From positions 1-53,613 of the forward strand of contig NZ_MKRN01000190.1 of the NCBI RefSeq assembly GCF_001896955.1: a DNA stretch of 53,613 nucleotides, in the 5' to 3' direction. Of this stretch, positions 1 to 7,023 are shown in pieces (within the stretch, counting starts at the first letter, position 1; each line of letters begins with the position of its first letter). A program made the position numbers and the translations under genes. A model generated the notes under the pieces. It was given only the letters and a program-made list of their open reading frames with translations, ran no database searches and was not told the origin of the DNA. The DNA comes from Nitrobacter sp. 62-13 (GTDB taxonomy: Bacteria > Pseudomonadota > Alphaproteobacteria > Rhizobiales > Xanthobacteraceae).

Positions 1-1
1 C

Positions 2-1669
2 GACTCCATGGACATCGAGCGCGAGCGCGGCATCACCATCAAGGCGCAGACCGTGCGCCTGAAATACCGCGCCAAGGACGGCAAGGATTACGTCTTCAAC
101 CTGATGGACACGCCCGGCCACGTCGACTTCGCCTACGAGGTCTCGCGCTCGCTGGCCGCCTGCGAGGGCTCGCTGCTTGTGGTGGACGCGAGCCAGGGCG
201 TCGAGGCGCAGACCCTCGCCAACGTCTATCAGGCGCTCGACAACAACCACGAGATCGTGCCTGTCCTCAACAAGGTCGACCTGCCGGCCGCCGAGCCCGA
301 CAAGGTGAAGCAGCAGATCGAGGACGTGATCGGCATCGACGCATCTGATGCGGTGATGATTTCGGCCAAGACCGGCCTCGGCGTCCCCGATGTGCTGGAG
401 GCGATCGTCACGCGCTTGCCGCCGCCGCAGGGCGACCGCGACGCTACGCTGAAAGCGCTCCTGGTCGATAGCTGGTACGACGTCTATCTCGGCGTCGTCG
501 TTCTCGTCCGCATCGTCGACGGCGTCATGAAGAAGGGCAGCCGCATCCGGATGATGGGCACCAACGCGGCCTACGATGTCGAGCGCGTCGGTTTCTTCAC
601 CCCGAAGATGCAGCAGGTGGAGGAACTCGGCCCCGGCGAGATCGGCTTCATCACCGCCGCCATCAAGGAAGTGGCCGACACCCGCGTCGGTGACACCATC
701 ACCGACGACCGCAAGCCGGTGACGGACATGCTGCCCGGCTTCAAGCCGGCGATCCCCGTGGTGTTCTGCGGTCTGTTCCCGGTGGACGCCGACGATTTCG
801 AAACGCTGCGCGCGGCGATGGGCAAGCTGCGCCTCAACGACGCCAGCTTCTCCTTCGAAATGGAAACCTCGGCGGCGCTCGGCTTCGGCTTCCGCTGCGG
901 CTTCCTCGGCCTGTTGCATCTGGAGATCATCCAGGAGCGCCTGCAGCGCGAGTTCGATCTCAACCTGATCGCGACCGCGCCGAGCGTCATCTACAGGATG
1001 AAGCTGACCGACGGCAGCGAGATCGAGATTCACAACCCGATCGACATGCCCGACGTGGTGAAGATCGCCGAGATCGAGGAGCCGTGGATCGAGGCTACCA
1101 TCCTGACCCCCGACGACTATCTCGGCAGCGTGCTGAAGCTCTGCCAGGATCGTCGCGGTGTGCAGAAGGAACTCACCTATGTCGGCTCGCGCGCGATGGT
1201 GAAATACGATCTGCCGCTCAACGAAGTGGTGTTCGACTTCTACGACCGGCTCAAGTCCGTTTCAAAGGGCTACGCCTCGTTCGACTATCACCTCACCGAC
1301 TACAAGCCGGCCGACCTCGTGAAGATGCAGATCCTCGTCAACGGCGAGCCGGTCGATGCGCTGTCGATGCTGGTGCACCGGACCCGCGCCGAGGGCCGCG
1401 GCCGCGCCATGGTCGAGAAGATGAAGGAGTTGATCCCGCCGCACATGTTCCAGATTCCGATTCAGGCGGCGATCGGCGGCAAGGTGATCGCGCGCGAAAC
1501 GGTGCGCGCGCTCCGCAAGGACGTCACCGCGAAATGCTACGGCGGCGACGTCAGTCGCAAGCGCAAACTTCTGGAGAAGCAGAAGGAAGGCAAGAAGAAG
1601 ATGCGGCAGTTCGGCAAGGTTGACATCCCGCAGGAAGCTTTCATCGCCGCGCTGAAGGTCGATAGCTGA
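2..1669 (+). CDS. lepA: Elongation factor 4 (LepA), 5' end missing
   Basis: Ribosome-bound translational GTPase that back-translocates or remodels stalled ribosomes. The frame is open from base 2, so the gene starts before the window. About 555 residues are visible against a usual length near 600, so the N-terminus with the P-loop (G1) is lost. Visible GTPase motifs are the RGITI switch-I region at the very start, DTPGHVDF (G3), NKVDLP (G4) and SAKTG (G5). The EF-G-like domains follow, then the LepA-specific C-terminal domain with the typical ending [21 protein letters not shown] small hairpin (stem GCTGACG/CGTCAGC, 1665-1683) overlaps the stop and could help termination, although it lacks a T-run. 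Identification is secure. Confidence 0.97.
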   Translation, partial: DSMDIERERGITIKAQTVRLKYRAKDGKDYVFNLMDTPGHVDFAYEVSRSLAACEGSLLVVDASQGVEAQTLANVYQALDNNHEIVPVLNKVDLPAAEPDKVKQQIEDVIGIDASDAVMISAKTGLGVPDVLEAIVTRLPPPQGDRDATLKALLVDSWYDVYLGVVVLVRIVDGVMKKGSRIRMMGTNAAYDVERVGFFTPKMQQVEELGPGEIGFITAAIKEVADTRVGDTITDDRKPVTDMLPGFKPAIPVVFCGLFPVDADDFETLRAAMGKLRLNDASFSFEMETSAALGFGFRCGFLGLLHLEIIQERLQREFDLNLIATAPSVIYRMKLTDGSEIEIHNPIDMPDVVKIAEIEEPWIEATILTPDDYLGSVLKLCQDRRGVQKELTYVGSRAMVKYDLPLNEVVFDFYDRLKSVSKGYASFDYHLTDYKPADLVKMQILVNGEPVDALSMLVHRTRAEGRGRAMVEKMKELIPPHMFQIPIQAAIGGKVIARETVRALRKDVTAKCYGGDVSRKRKLLEKQKEGKKKMRQFGKVDIPQEAFIAALKVDS

Positions 1670-1782
1670 CGCTTCGCGTCAGCATGGACTCGCCGCAGCC
1701 GATCGGCGTACGCACCGGTTATAGGAACCCCCGCAACCGCAGAGCGTTTCAATCCCACCGAAACGCAACCCGGAGAGGCGTC

Positions 1783-2154
1783 ATGCCGCGCGGCGACAAA
1801 TCGAGCTACACCAACAAGCAGAAGCGCAAGGCCGAGCACATCGAGGAAGGCTATGAAAAGCGCGGCGTGAAGAAGAAGGAAGCCGAGCGCCGGGCGTGGG
1901 CCACCGTGAACCGCGAAAGCGGCGGCGGCAAGAAGAGCGGCTCCGGCCGCGGCCGCAAGACCACGAAGGTCTCCTCCAAGCGCGGCGGCCGCATCGGCGG
2001 ACCACGCGGCGGCAAGGCTGCGGCTTCACGTTCGGCAGCCGATCGGTCGCGCTCGGCCAAGAAAGCGGCTGCGACCCGCAAGCGCAATGCCGCGAAGCGC
2101 TCCCTGTCGAAAGCAAGACGTTCTCCGGCGAAGAAAGCCGCGCGCAAGCGATAA
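1783..2154 (+). CDS. Small Lys/Arg-rich protein with histone-H1-like tail
   Basis: This 123-residue, strongly basic protein has an N-terminal half (about residues 1-50, MPRGDKSSYTNKQKRKAEHI onward) that matches a short family I know from rhizobia, often labelled plasmid-stabilisation protein without good evidence. The C-terminal half is low-complexity Ala/Lys/Arg/Ser sequence resembling bacterial histone-H1-like tails (repeats such as KKAAATRKR and RSPAKKAARKR). The start at 1783 is preferred over an upstream ATG at 1684 because GGAGAGG lies just upstream and the conserved part begins there. The tail suggests nucleic-acid or nucleoid binding. That is inference only. Confidence 0.75.
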   Translation: MPRGDKSSYTNKQKRKAEHIEEGYEKRGVKKKEAERRAWATVNRESGGGKKSGSGRGRKTTKVSSKRGGRIGGPRGGKAAASRSAADRSRSAKKAAATRKRNAAKRSLSKARRSPAKKAARKR

Positions 2155-2295
2155 CGGAAGAAGAGCCACGGCGCCTGCCCTCGTCGCTCTCCGACCTTGA
2201 TGCAAGCAACGGCCGCTCCGGCAGGCGGCGCAGCGGAACGACCGTTCGACCATTTGTGGTCGCGGCTTCGAGAAAGCGCTATAGAATTGCCGGTG

Positions 2296-3258
2296 ATGAA
2301 CGTCCGCGCGATTCTCTCCCTGCTTCTGGCGTCCGCCATCGCCATCCTGAGTGGCGGCGCGCCGCTGCCCGGCGCTTTCGCGCAGGACAAGGGCACGCTG
2401 AACCCGAAGCCGCTGCCGCCGTTGGCCAATCCGCGCGATCCCGATCTTGCGGCCAAGCAACTGTTCGGCCGCAAAGTGCTGCCGACCGCCGGCCCGTCGC
2501 AGGTCATCGGTTTTTATGCGAAGGGCTGCATCGCCGGCGCCCAGGCGCTGCCGGTCACCGGACCGACGTGGCAGGTGATGCGGCTGTCGCGCAACCGCAA
2601 CTGGGCCCACCCCGCCATGGTCGCGTTGCTCGAGCGGCTGTCGGCCAGGGTGCACAGGGACGCCGGCTGGCCGGGACTTCTGATCGGGGACATGGCGCAG
2701 CCGCGCGGCGGGCCGATGATCACCGGTCACGCCAGCCACCAGATCGGGTTAGATGCCGACGTCTGGCTGACGCCGATGCCGAACCGGCTGCTGTCGCGCA
2801 ACGAGCGCGAGGAGATGTCAGCGGTCATGATGGTGCGTCGTGACCGTCTCGACATCGATCCCCATGCCTGGACTCCGAGTCACCTCCGCGTCATCCGCGA
2901 CGCAGCCAGAGAGCCGTCGGTCGAGCGCATTTTCGTCAATGCCGCGATCAAGAAGGCGCTCTGCCGCGAGGCCAGGGGCGACCGCAGCTGGCTGTCGAAA
3001 GTCCGACCCATGTACGGCCACGACTATCACTTCCACATCCGAATCAAATGTCCGCCGGGCAATCCGCAGTGCGAACCACAGACCCCGCCTAAGCCGACGG
3101 AAGGATGCACCGCGGGCGATCTGGCTTACTGGTTCAGCGACGCCGTACTGCACCCCAAGCCACCGAAGGTGCCGCCGAAGCCGAAGCCGCCGATCACGCT
3201 GGCCCAGTTGCCGCCGGATTGCGCCGAGGTGCTGGTCGCGCCGGCTGCCAGGCAATAA
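2296..3258 (+). CDS. mepA: Penicillin-insensitive murein endopeptidase MepA
   Basis: Zinc metallo-endopeptidase that cuts D-Ala-meso-DAP cross-links of peptidoglycan in the periplasm. The 320-residue product opens with a clear signal peptide (MNVRAILSLLLASAIAI..., cleavage probably after AFA near residue 28). The LAS-family metal site is visible as GHASHQIGLDADVW (about residues 144-157) and YGHDYHFHIR further on. The C-terminal 50 residues are proline/lysine-rich (PKPPKVPPKPKPP) and absent from the shorter E. coli protein (274 residues). The start at 2296 is chosen because the signal peptide begins there. An in-frame ATG at 2197 would add 33 non-secretory residues. Confidence 0.93.
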   Translation: MNVRAILSLLLASAIAILSGGAPLPGAFAQDKGTLNPKPLPPLANPRDPDLAAKQLFGRKVLPTAGPSQVIGFYAKGCIAGAQALPVTGPTWQVMRLSRNRNWAHPAMVALLERLSARVHRDAGWPGLLIGDMAQPRGGPMITGHASHQIGLDADVWLTPMPNRLLSRNEREEMSAVMMVRRDRLDIDPHAWTPSHLRVIRDAAREPSVERIFVNAAIKKALCREARGDRSWLSKVRPMYGHDYHFHIRIKCPPGNPQCEPQTPPKPTEGCTAGDLAYWFSDAVLHPKPPKVPPKPKPPITLAQLPPDCAEVLVAPAARQ

Positions 3259-3315
3259 CAACTCCCTGATCGGCCCATGGCTGGGTTTCGTCTGACCTGA
3301 AAACCCGATCGAGTT

Positions 3316-3395
3316 TTTCCGCTGTGATGGAATCAGAAGTCGGACTCCGCGTTTTTGACCGACGCGTTGTCTTGACGCGGACCGCTAACCATCTT
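3316..3395 (+). repeat. Palindromic repeat family 1, degenerate copy A
   Basis: A partial copy of the family also found at 5333-5460, 6891-7009 and 31141-31264. Shared landmarks are TGATGGAATCAGAAG, then a GACTCC-like block and GACGCGTTNTCTTNACGCG. This copy lacks most of the distal end (CTCGAAAACGCT). It lies in the 434-bp gap between mepA and the next exported protein. Confidence 0.6.
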
Positions 3396-3565
3396 CGATT
3401 CAAGCCCTGGGGACATGCCTGTGCGAAAATGCTACGGTATCGAACGTCGCCGCACCGTAAGCGCTGGCGAGTCTGCAGATCAGAGCGACTGATCCTCCCT
3501 TTCCCCAACAGCAAAACCTGCGCGCGACGTTGTGACGCAGGATGGTATCTGCGAAGGACTCAAAG

Positions 3566-3691
3566 ATGAGCATCAGCGAACGCAACCCGATCACCTCCCG
3601 CCTCACCGGTCTCTCACGAGGCCCTCAAGGACATGCCCGTCAAGCCGACAGCTTGATGGAAGACTCCGGCTCCATGATCGCGGTGAACTGA
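3566..3691 (+). CDS. Possible 41-residue ORF, unrecognised
   Basis: ATG at 3566 is preceded by AAGGA at good spacing. The frame ends with TGA at 3689-3691, one base before the ATG of the next gene at 3693, an arrangement typical of translational coupling. The peptide starts MSISERNPITSRLTGL, has no hydrophobic segment and no recognised motif. It could be a leader peptide, a small protein or chance. The rest of the 3259-3692 gap holds only repeat copy A. Confidence 0.3.
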   Translation: MSISERNPITSRLTGLSRGPQGHARQADSLMEDSGSMIAVN

Positions 3692-3692
3692 T

Positions 3693-4193
3693 ATGAAACC
3701 GACGCTGTCAATTGCGCTGCTTCTGATCGCCGCAACGCCGGCATTCGCCGCCGACCCCGAGGGATGCGACAAGTTCAAATGGCCGATGGACAAGGAAATC
3801 GCGCTCCTTACCGCGCCCTCCTTGCCGAAGCTGGCGGCCGGCGTGGAAACGCCTGCAGCGCCGGTCGCCGTCACGATGACGCTCAGTCCCATCGCCGAGG
3901 CGGTTCTGCCCAAACCGCCGGAGCGCCGGCAGAAGCCGGACAGCTATGCCGGGTTCGTTCGCGGCAGGGTGCCGGCTGCAGGACTCTACGTCGTGACGAT
4001 ATCGGAATACGGCTGGATCGATGTCCTTCAGAACGACGCTTATCTCAAGTCGAACTCGTTCGGTGGAGTCACCGGCTGCGCCGGCGTCAGAAAAAGCGTC
4101 CGTTATGACCTTTCCGCAGGCCCGGTGACCATACAGGTCAGCGGCGCCGCCAAGAATACCATCAACCTCGCCTTTTCACCGGCCTCCCACTAA
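3693..4193 (+). CDS. Exported protein of unknown function
   Basis: 166 residues with a classic signal peptide (MKPTLSIALLLIAATPAFA, cleavage after AFA about residue 19). The mature part has two cysteines (GCDKFKWP near the N-terminus, TGCAGVRKSV near residue 130) that could form a disulphide. Conserved-looking segments are AGLYVVTISEYGWIDVLQ and GPVTIQVSGA, suggesting a small beta-rich periplasmic domain. I recall similar bradyrhizobial proteins wrongly labelled homogentisate dioxygenase. No dioxygenase motif is present, so I do not assign that function. A terminator-like hairpin follows directly. Confidence 0.8.
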   Translation: MKPTLSIALLLIAATPAFAADPEGCDKFKWPMDKEIALLTAPSLPKLAAGVETPAAPVAVTMTLSPIAEAVLPKPPERRQKPDSYAGFVRGRVPAAGLYVVTISEYGWIDVLQNDAYLKSNSFGGVTGCAGVRKSVRYDLSAGPVTIQVSGAAKNTINLAFSPASH

Positions 4194-4199
4194 AAACCA

Positions 4200-4238
4200 A
4201 CAGCCGCAGCCCTTTACGTATGGACTGCGGCTGTTATT
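4200..4238 (+). terminator. Rho-independent terminator-like hairpin
   Basis: Nine-base perfect stem CAGCCGCAG (4201-4209) / CTGCGGCTG (4225-4233) with a 15-base loop, followed by TTATTGT. It sits just after the stop of the exported protein and separates it from modA. Confidence 0.6.
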
Positions 4239-4370
4239 GTCGGCCCAGCGATCTTTCCGGCTGGCCGTAAGCCGTCGGAAACTTCTGGAACGGCGCTTCC
4301 ATTCGATCGTCTTGTCAATCCCTTGCACAACCTGCGCGATCGTTCGCGCCGGATCGATATGGAGCGTCCC

Positions 4371-5195
4371 ATGCAGTTATTCGCCCGTTCATTGTTCTCG
4401 GCATTGCTGGTCGGTGCCTTCCTCGCCGCGCCGGCCTCCGCCAAGGATGCCAAGCCCTCGGCCATGGCGCCCGCCGCGGCGCAGGACAAGACGCTGACCG
4501 TGTTCGCAGCGGCGTCGATGAAGAACGCGCTCGACGATGTCGACAAGGCATATACCGCCAAGACCGGCGCCAAGATCGTCGCGAGCTACGCGGCAAGCTC
4601 GGCGCTTGCCAAACAGATCGAACAGGGCGCGCCGGCCGATGTTTTCGTGTCCGCCGATACGGCCTGGATGGATTACGTGAAGGACAAGAAGGCCATCAAC
4701 GAGCCGACCCGCGTCAACCTGCTCGGCAACAGCATCGTGCTGATAGCACCGAAGGATTCGAAGATCGACAAGGTCACCATCGACCAGGGCTTCGATCTGG
4801 CCAAGCTCGCCGGCGACGGCAAGGTCGCAGTCGGCGACGTCAAGGCCGTACCTGCCGGCAAATACGCCAAGGCCGCGCTCGAAAAGCTCGGCGCATGGAC
4901 GGCGGCGGAACCGAAAATGGCGATGGCGGAAAACGTCCGCGCCGCACTGGCGCTGGTCGCACGGAACGAGGCGGTGCTCGGCATCGTTTATTCAACCGAC
5001 GCCAAGATCGAGCCCGGCGTGAAGATCGTCGGCACCTTCCCGGCGACCTCGCATCCGCCGATCATCTATCCGGTGGCCGCGACTTCGACCGCTCATAAGG
5101 GCACGGACGATTACCTCGCCTTCCTTCGCAGCTCGGAAGCCAAGGCGATCTTCGAGAAGTATGGCTTCTCGTTCCTGGTCAGCCCCACGACCTGA
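4371..5195 (+). CDS. modA: Molybdate ABC transporter, periplasmic binding protein ModA
   Basis: Captures molybdate (and tungstate) in the periplasm for delivery to ModBC. 274 residues. Signal peptide MQLFARSLFSALLVGAFLAA with ASA cleavage near residue 23, a linker, then the ModA fold starting TLTVFAAASMKNALDDV. The oxyanion-binding region appears as YAASSALAKQIEQGAPADVF, and the family ending FLRSSEAKAIFEKYGF is present. The start at 4371 fits GGAGCG upstream and the signal peptide. ATG at 4359 is an alternative. modB begins 326 bp downstream, an unusually wide gap that contains a hairpin and a repeat element. Confidence 0.94.
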   Translation: MQLFARSLFSALLVGAFLAAPASAKDAKPSAMAPAAAQDKTLTVFAAASMKNALDDVDKAYTAKTGAKIVASYAASSALAKQIEQGAPADVFVSADTAWMDYVKDKKAINEPTRVNLLGNSIVLIAPKDSKIDKVTIDQGFDLAKLAGDGKVAVGDVKAVPAGKYAKAALEKLGAWTAAEPKMAMAENVRAALALVARNEAVLGIVYSTDAKIEPGVKIVGTFPATSHPPIIYPVAATSTAHKGTDDYLAFLRSSEAKAIFEKYGFSFLVSPTT

Positions 5196-5296
5196 ACGGT
5201 TGCGATCATTGCAAGCCGAGACGGGTCCAGCCTTGCGACCTGATGGCAGGCTCGGCGAAGCAATCCGGCAACCTCACGGCAAGCGCATTGCTTTGT

Positions 5297-5330
5297 CGCT
5301 CAGGGACGGCTTGGATATCGTCCCTGAGCG
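5297..5330. other. Perfect 10-bp-stem hairpin after modA
   Basis: CGCTCAGGGA (5297-5306) and TCCCTGAGCG (5321-5330) form a perfect stem with a 14-base loop about 100 bases after the modA stop. There is no T-run. It may attenuate or terminate modA transcription or stabilise the mRNA end. It directly abuts repeat copy B. Confidence 0.5.
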
Positions 5331-5332
5331 AT

Positions 5333-5460
5333 AGCATTTCCGAGCGAGGGATTGTCCTTGGGCTTGACCAGAGCATGGGCCGCCGGCTCGCGTGAAGGCA
5401 ACGCGCCAAAACAGAATCCTGGAGCTTCGCTTCTGATTTCGTCAGAAGCGGAGCTCCAGG
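5333..5460 (-). repeat. Palindromic repeat family 1, copy B
   Basis: Read on the minus strand this copy follows the same order as 31141-31264: CCGCTTCTGA...TCAGAAGCG hairpin, GGCGCGTTGCCTTCACGCG, a CCCAAGGA-like block and CTCGGAAATGCT. Its terminal hairpin is strong: 5418-5436 pairs with 5442-5460 (18 of 19 bases) around the loop TTTCG. It lies between modA and modB. Confidence 0.8.
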
Positions 5461-5521
5461 AGCGAGTTGGTCTCCTCTGTTTCGTCTCAACCCCGTAGCG
5501 ATAAAAAATATTGCGGAACGC

Positions 5522-6217
5522 ATGTTTGAGATTTCGCCTCCCGAATGGACGGCTGTCCTGCTCTCACTCCGAGTGGGCGTGGTCGCAATCCTCGTGGCGA
5601 CACCGTTCGCCATCGCGCTGGCGTGGGCGCTGGCGCGATACGACTTCTGGGGAAAATCGATCGTCGATGCCACCGTTCATCTGCCACTCGTTCTGCCTCC
5701 TGTCGTAACCGGCTATCTGCTGCTTCTGACCTTCGGCAAACGAGGCCTCGTCGGCGGATGGCTCGCCGATCATCTCGGCATCGTTTTCGCATTTCGCTGG
5801 ACCGGCGCGGCGCTCGCCTGCGGCGTGATGTCGTTTCCCCTGCTGGTGCGGCCGATCCGGCTGTCGATCGAGGCCGTCGACCGGCGGCTCGAACAGGCCG
5901 CGAGCACGCTCGGGGCGTCGCCGTGGCAGGTCTTCGCCACCGTGACGCTACCGCTGGCATTGCCCGGCATTCTGGCCGGCATGGTGCTGGGCTTTGCGAA
6001 AGCGATCGGCGAGTTCGGTGCGACCATTACATTTGTGTCCAATATTCCCGGCGAGACCCAGACGATTTCGTCGGCGATCTATTCGCTGATCCAGACGCCC
6101 GACGGCGACGCGGCGGCGCTACGGCTGGTGATCGTGTCGATCGTGATGTCCATGGCGGCACTGGTCGCCTCCGAGGTGTTCGCGCGGCGCGCGACCCGGC
6201 GCCTGCACGGAAACTGA
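5522..6217 (+). CDS. modB: Molybdate ABC transporter permease ModB
   Basis: Inner-membrane channel subunit of the molybdate importer. 231 residues, the usual size (E. coli about 229), with five to six hydrophobic segments beginning VLLSLRVGVVAILVATPFAI. The EAA-type loop that docks to the ATPase is visible as EQAASTLGASPWQVFATVTL (about residues 141-160), followed by GFAKAIGEFGATITF, a ModB hallmark. modC starts two bases after its stop, so the two are co-translated. The separation from modA by hairpin plus repeat may mean modBC has its own promoter. Confidence 0.94.
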   Translation: MFEISPPEWTAVLLSLRVGVVAILVATPFAIALAWALARYDFWGKSIVDATVHLPLVLPPVVTGYLLLLTFGKRGLVGGWLADHLGIVFAFRWTGAALACGVMSFPLLVRPIRLSIEAVDRRLEQAASTLGASPWQVFATVTLPLALPGILAGMVLGFAKAIGEFGATITFVSNIPGETQTISSAIYSLIQTPDGDAAALRLVIVSIVMSMAALVASEVFARRATRRLHGN

Positions 6218-6219
6218 CC

Positions 6220-6885
6220 ATGCTGCATGTCGAGGTAGCGAAACAGCTCGGTGATTTCTCGGTCGAGGTCGCGTTTACGAGCGAAGGGCGCGTTACCGGG
6301 CTGTTCGGGGCATCGGGCGCCGGCAAGACATCGCTGGTCAGCATGATCGCCGGGTTGCAGAGACCCGATCGCGGCGTGATCTCCGTCGACGGCGATATCC
6401 TCGACGACGCGACGAAATCCCTCCATATCGCGGTGCATCAGCGGCGCATCGGCTATGTCTTCCAGGATGCGCGGCTGTTTCCGCATCTCGATGTGCGTCG
6501 GAACCTGGATTACGGACGCCGGATGAACCGCCTGACCCGTGATCCCGTGCAGGAGACGCGGCTCAACGACATGCTCAATATCGGTCATCTGCTGGATCGT
6601 CGCCCCGGCCAGCTCTCAGGCGGCGAGCGGCAGCGGGTGGCGCTCGGCCGCGCGCTGCTCGCACGCCCCAGACTCCTGTTGCTGGATGAACCCTTGGGAT
6701 CGCTCGATGAGGATCGAAAGGCGGAGATCCTGCCCTACCTGATGCGGCTGCGCGACGAAGCCGGTGTGCCGATGGTCTATGTCAGCCACGATCCGGATGA
6801 ACTGCGCCAGCTCGCCTCGCAAGTCGTGATGCTGAAGCGCGGACGCATCGCTGCATTCGGAGGGCCGGAAATCCTACCCGCCTGA
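6220..6885 (+). CDS. modC: Molybdate ABC transporter ATPase ModC, lacking TOBE/Mop tail
   Basis: ATPase of the molybdate importer. 221 residues. Walker A is GASGAGKTS (about residues 30-38), Q-loop YVFQDARLF, signature LSGGERQRVALGRAL, Walker B LLLLDEPL, H-loop VYVSHDPDE. The protein ends straight after the ATPase fold (RGRIAAFGGPEILPA). E. coli ModC is about 352 residues, with a C-terminal TOBE/Mop domain that binds molybdate and regulates the pump. That domain is absent. The stop codon lies five bases before a palindromic repeat (copy C), so truncation by repeat insertion is possible, but naturally short ModC proteins also exist. Confidence 0.92.
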   Translation: MLHVEVAKQLGDFSVEVAFTSEGRVTGLFGASGAGKTSLVSMIAGLQRPDRGVISVDGDILDDATKSLHIAVHQRRIGYVFQDARLFPHLDVRRNLDYGRRMNRLTRDPVQETRLNDMLNIGHLLDRRPGQLSGGERQRVALGRALLARPRLLLLDEPLGSLDEDRKAEILPYLMRLRDEAGVPMVYVSHDPDELRQLASQVVMLKRGRIAAFGGPEILPA

Positions 6886-6890
6886 TTCAA

Positions 6891-7009
6891 AGCGTTTTCA
6901 AGCGAGGTATATCCTCGGGCTCACCCGGGGGTGGGTGGGGACCGGTTCGCATAAAAAAACACGTCAGATCGACATTGTAGAGCCCCGCTTCTGATTTCAT
7001 CGGAAACGG
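6891..7009 (-). repeat. Palindromic repeat family 1, copy C
   Basis: On the minus strand: CCGTTTCCGATGAAATCAGAAGCGGGGCTC, TGACGTGTTTTTT, GCGAACCGG, CCCGAGGATATACCTCGCTTGAAAACGCT. It aligns block by block with copies B and D. Same orientation as copy B, so modB-modC lies between two direct copies. It fills the modC/nhaP2 intergenic space. Confidence 0.8.
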
Positions 7010-7023
7010 TAAGGCCTTAGGGG

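Noticed and set aside
5545-6885. 446-codon frame that looks like one long protein
   Set aside because: The first half is modB read in the wrong frame. Only the part from 6220 (modC) is real.
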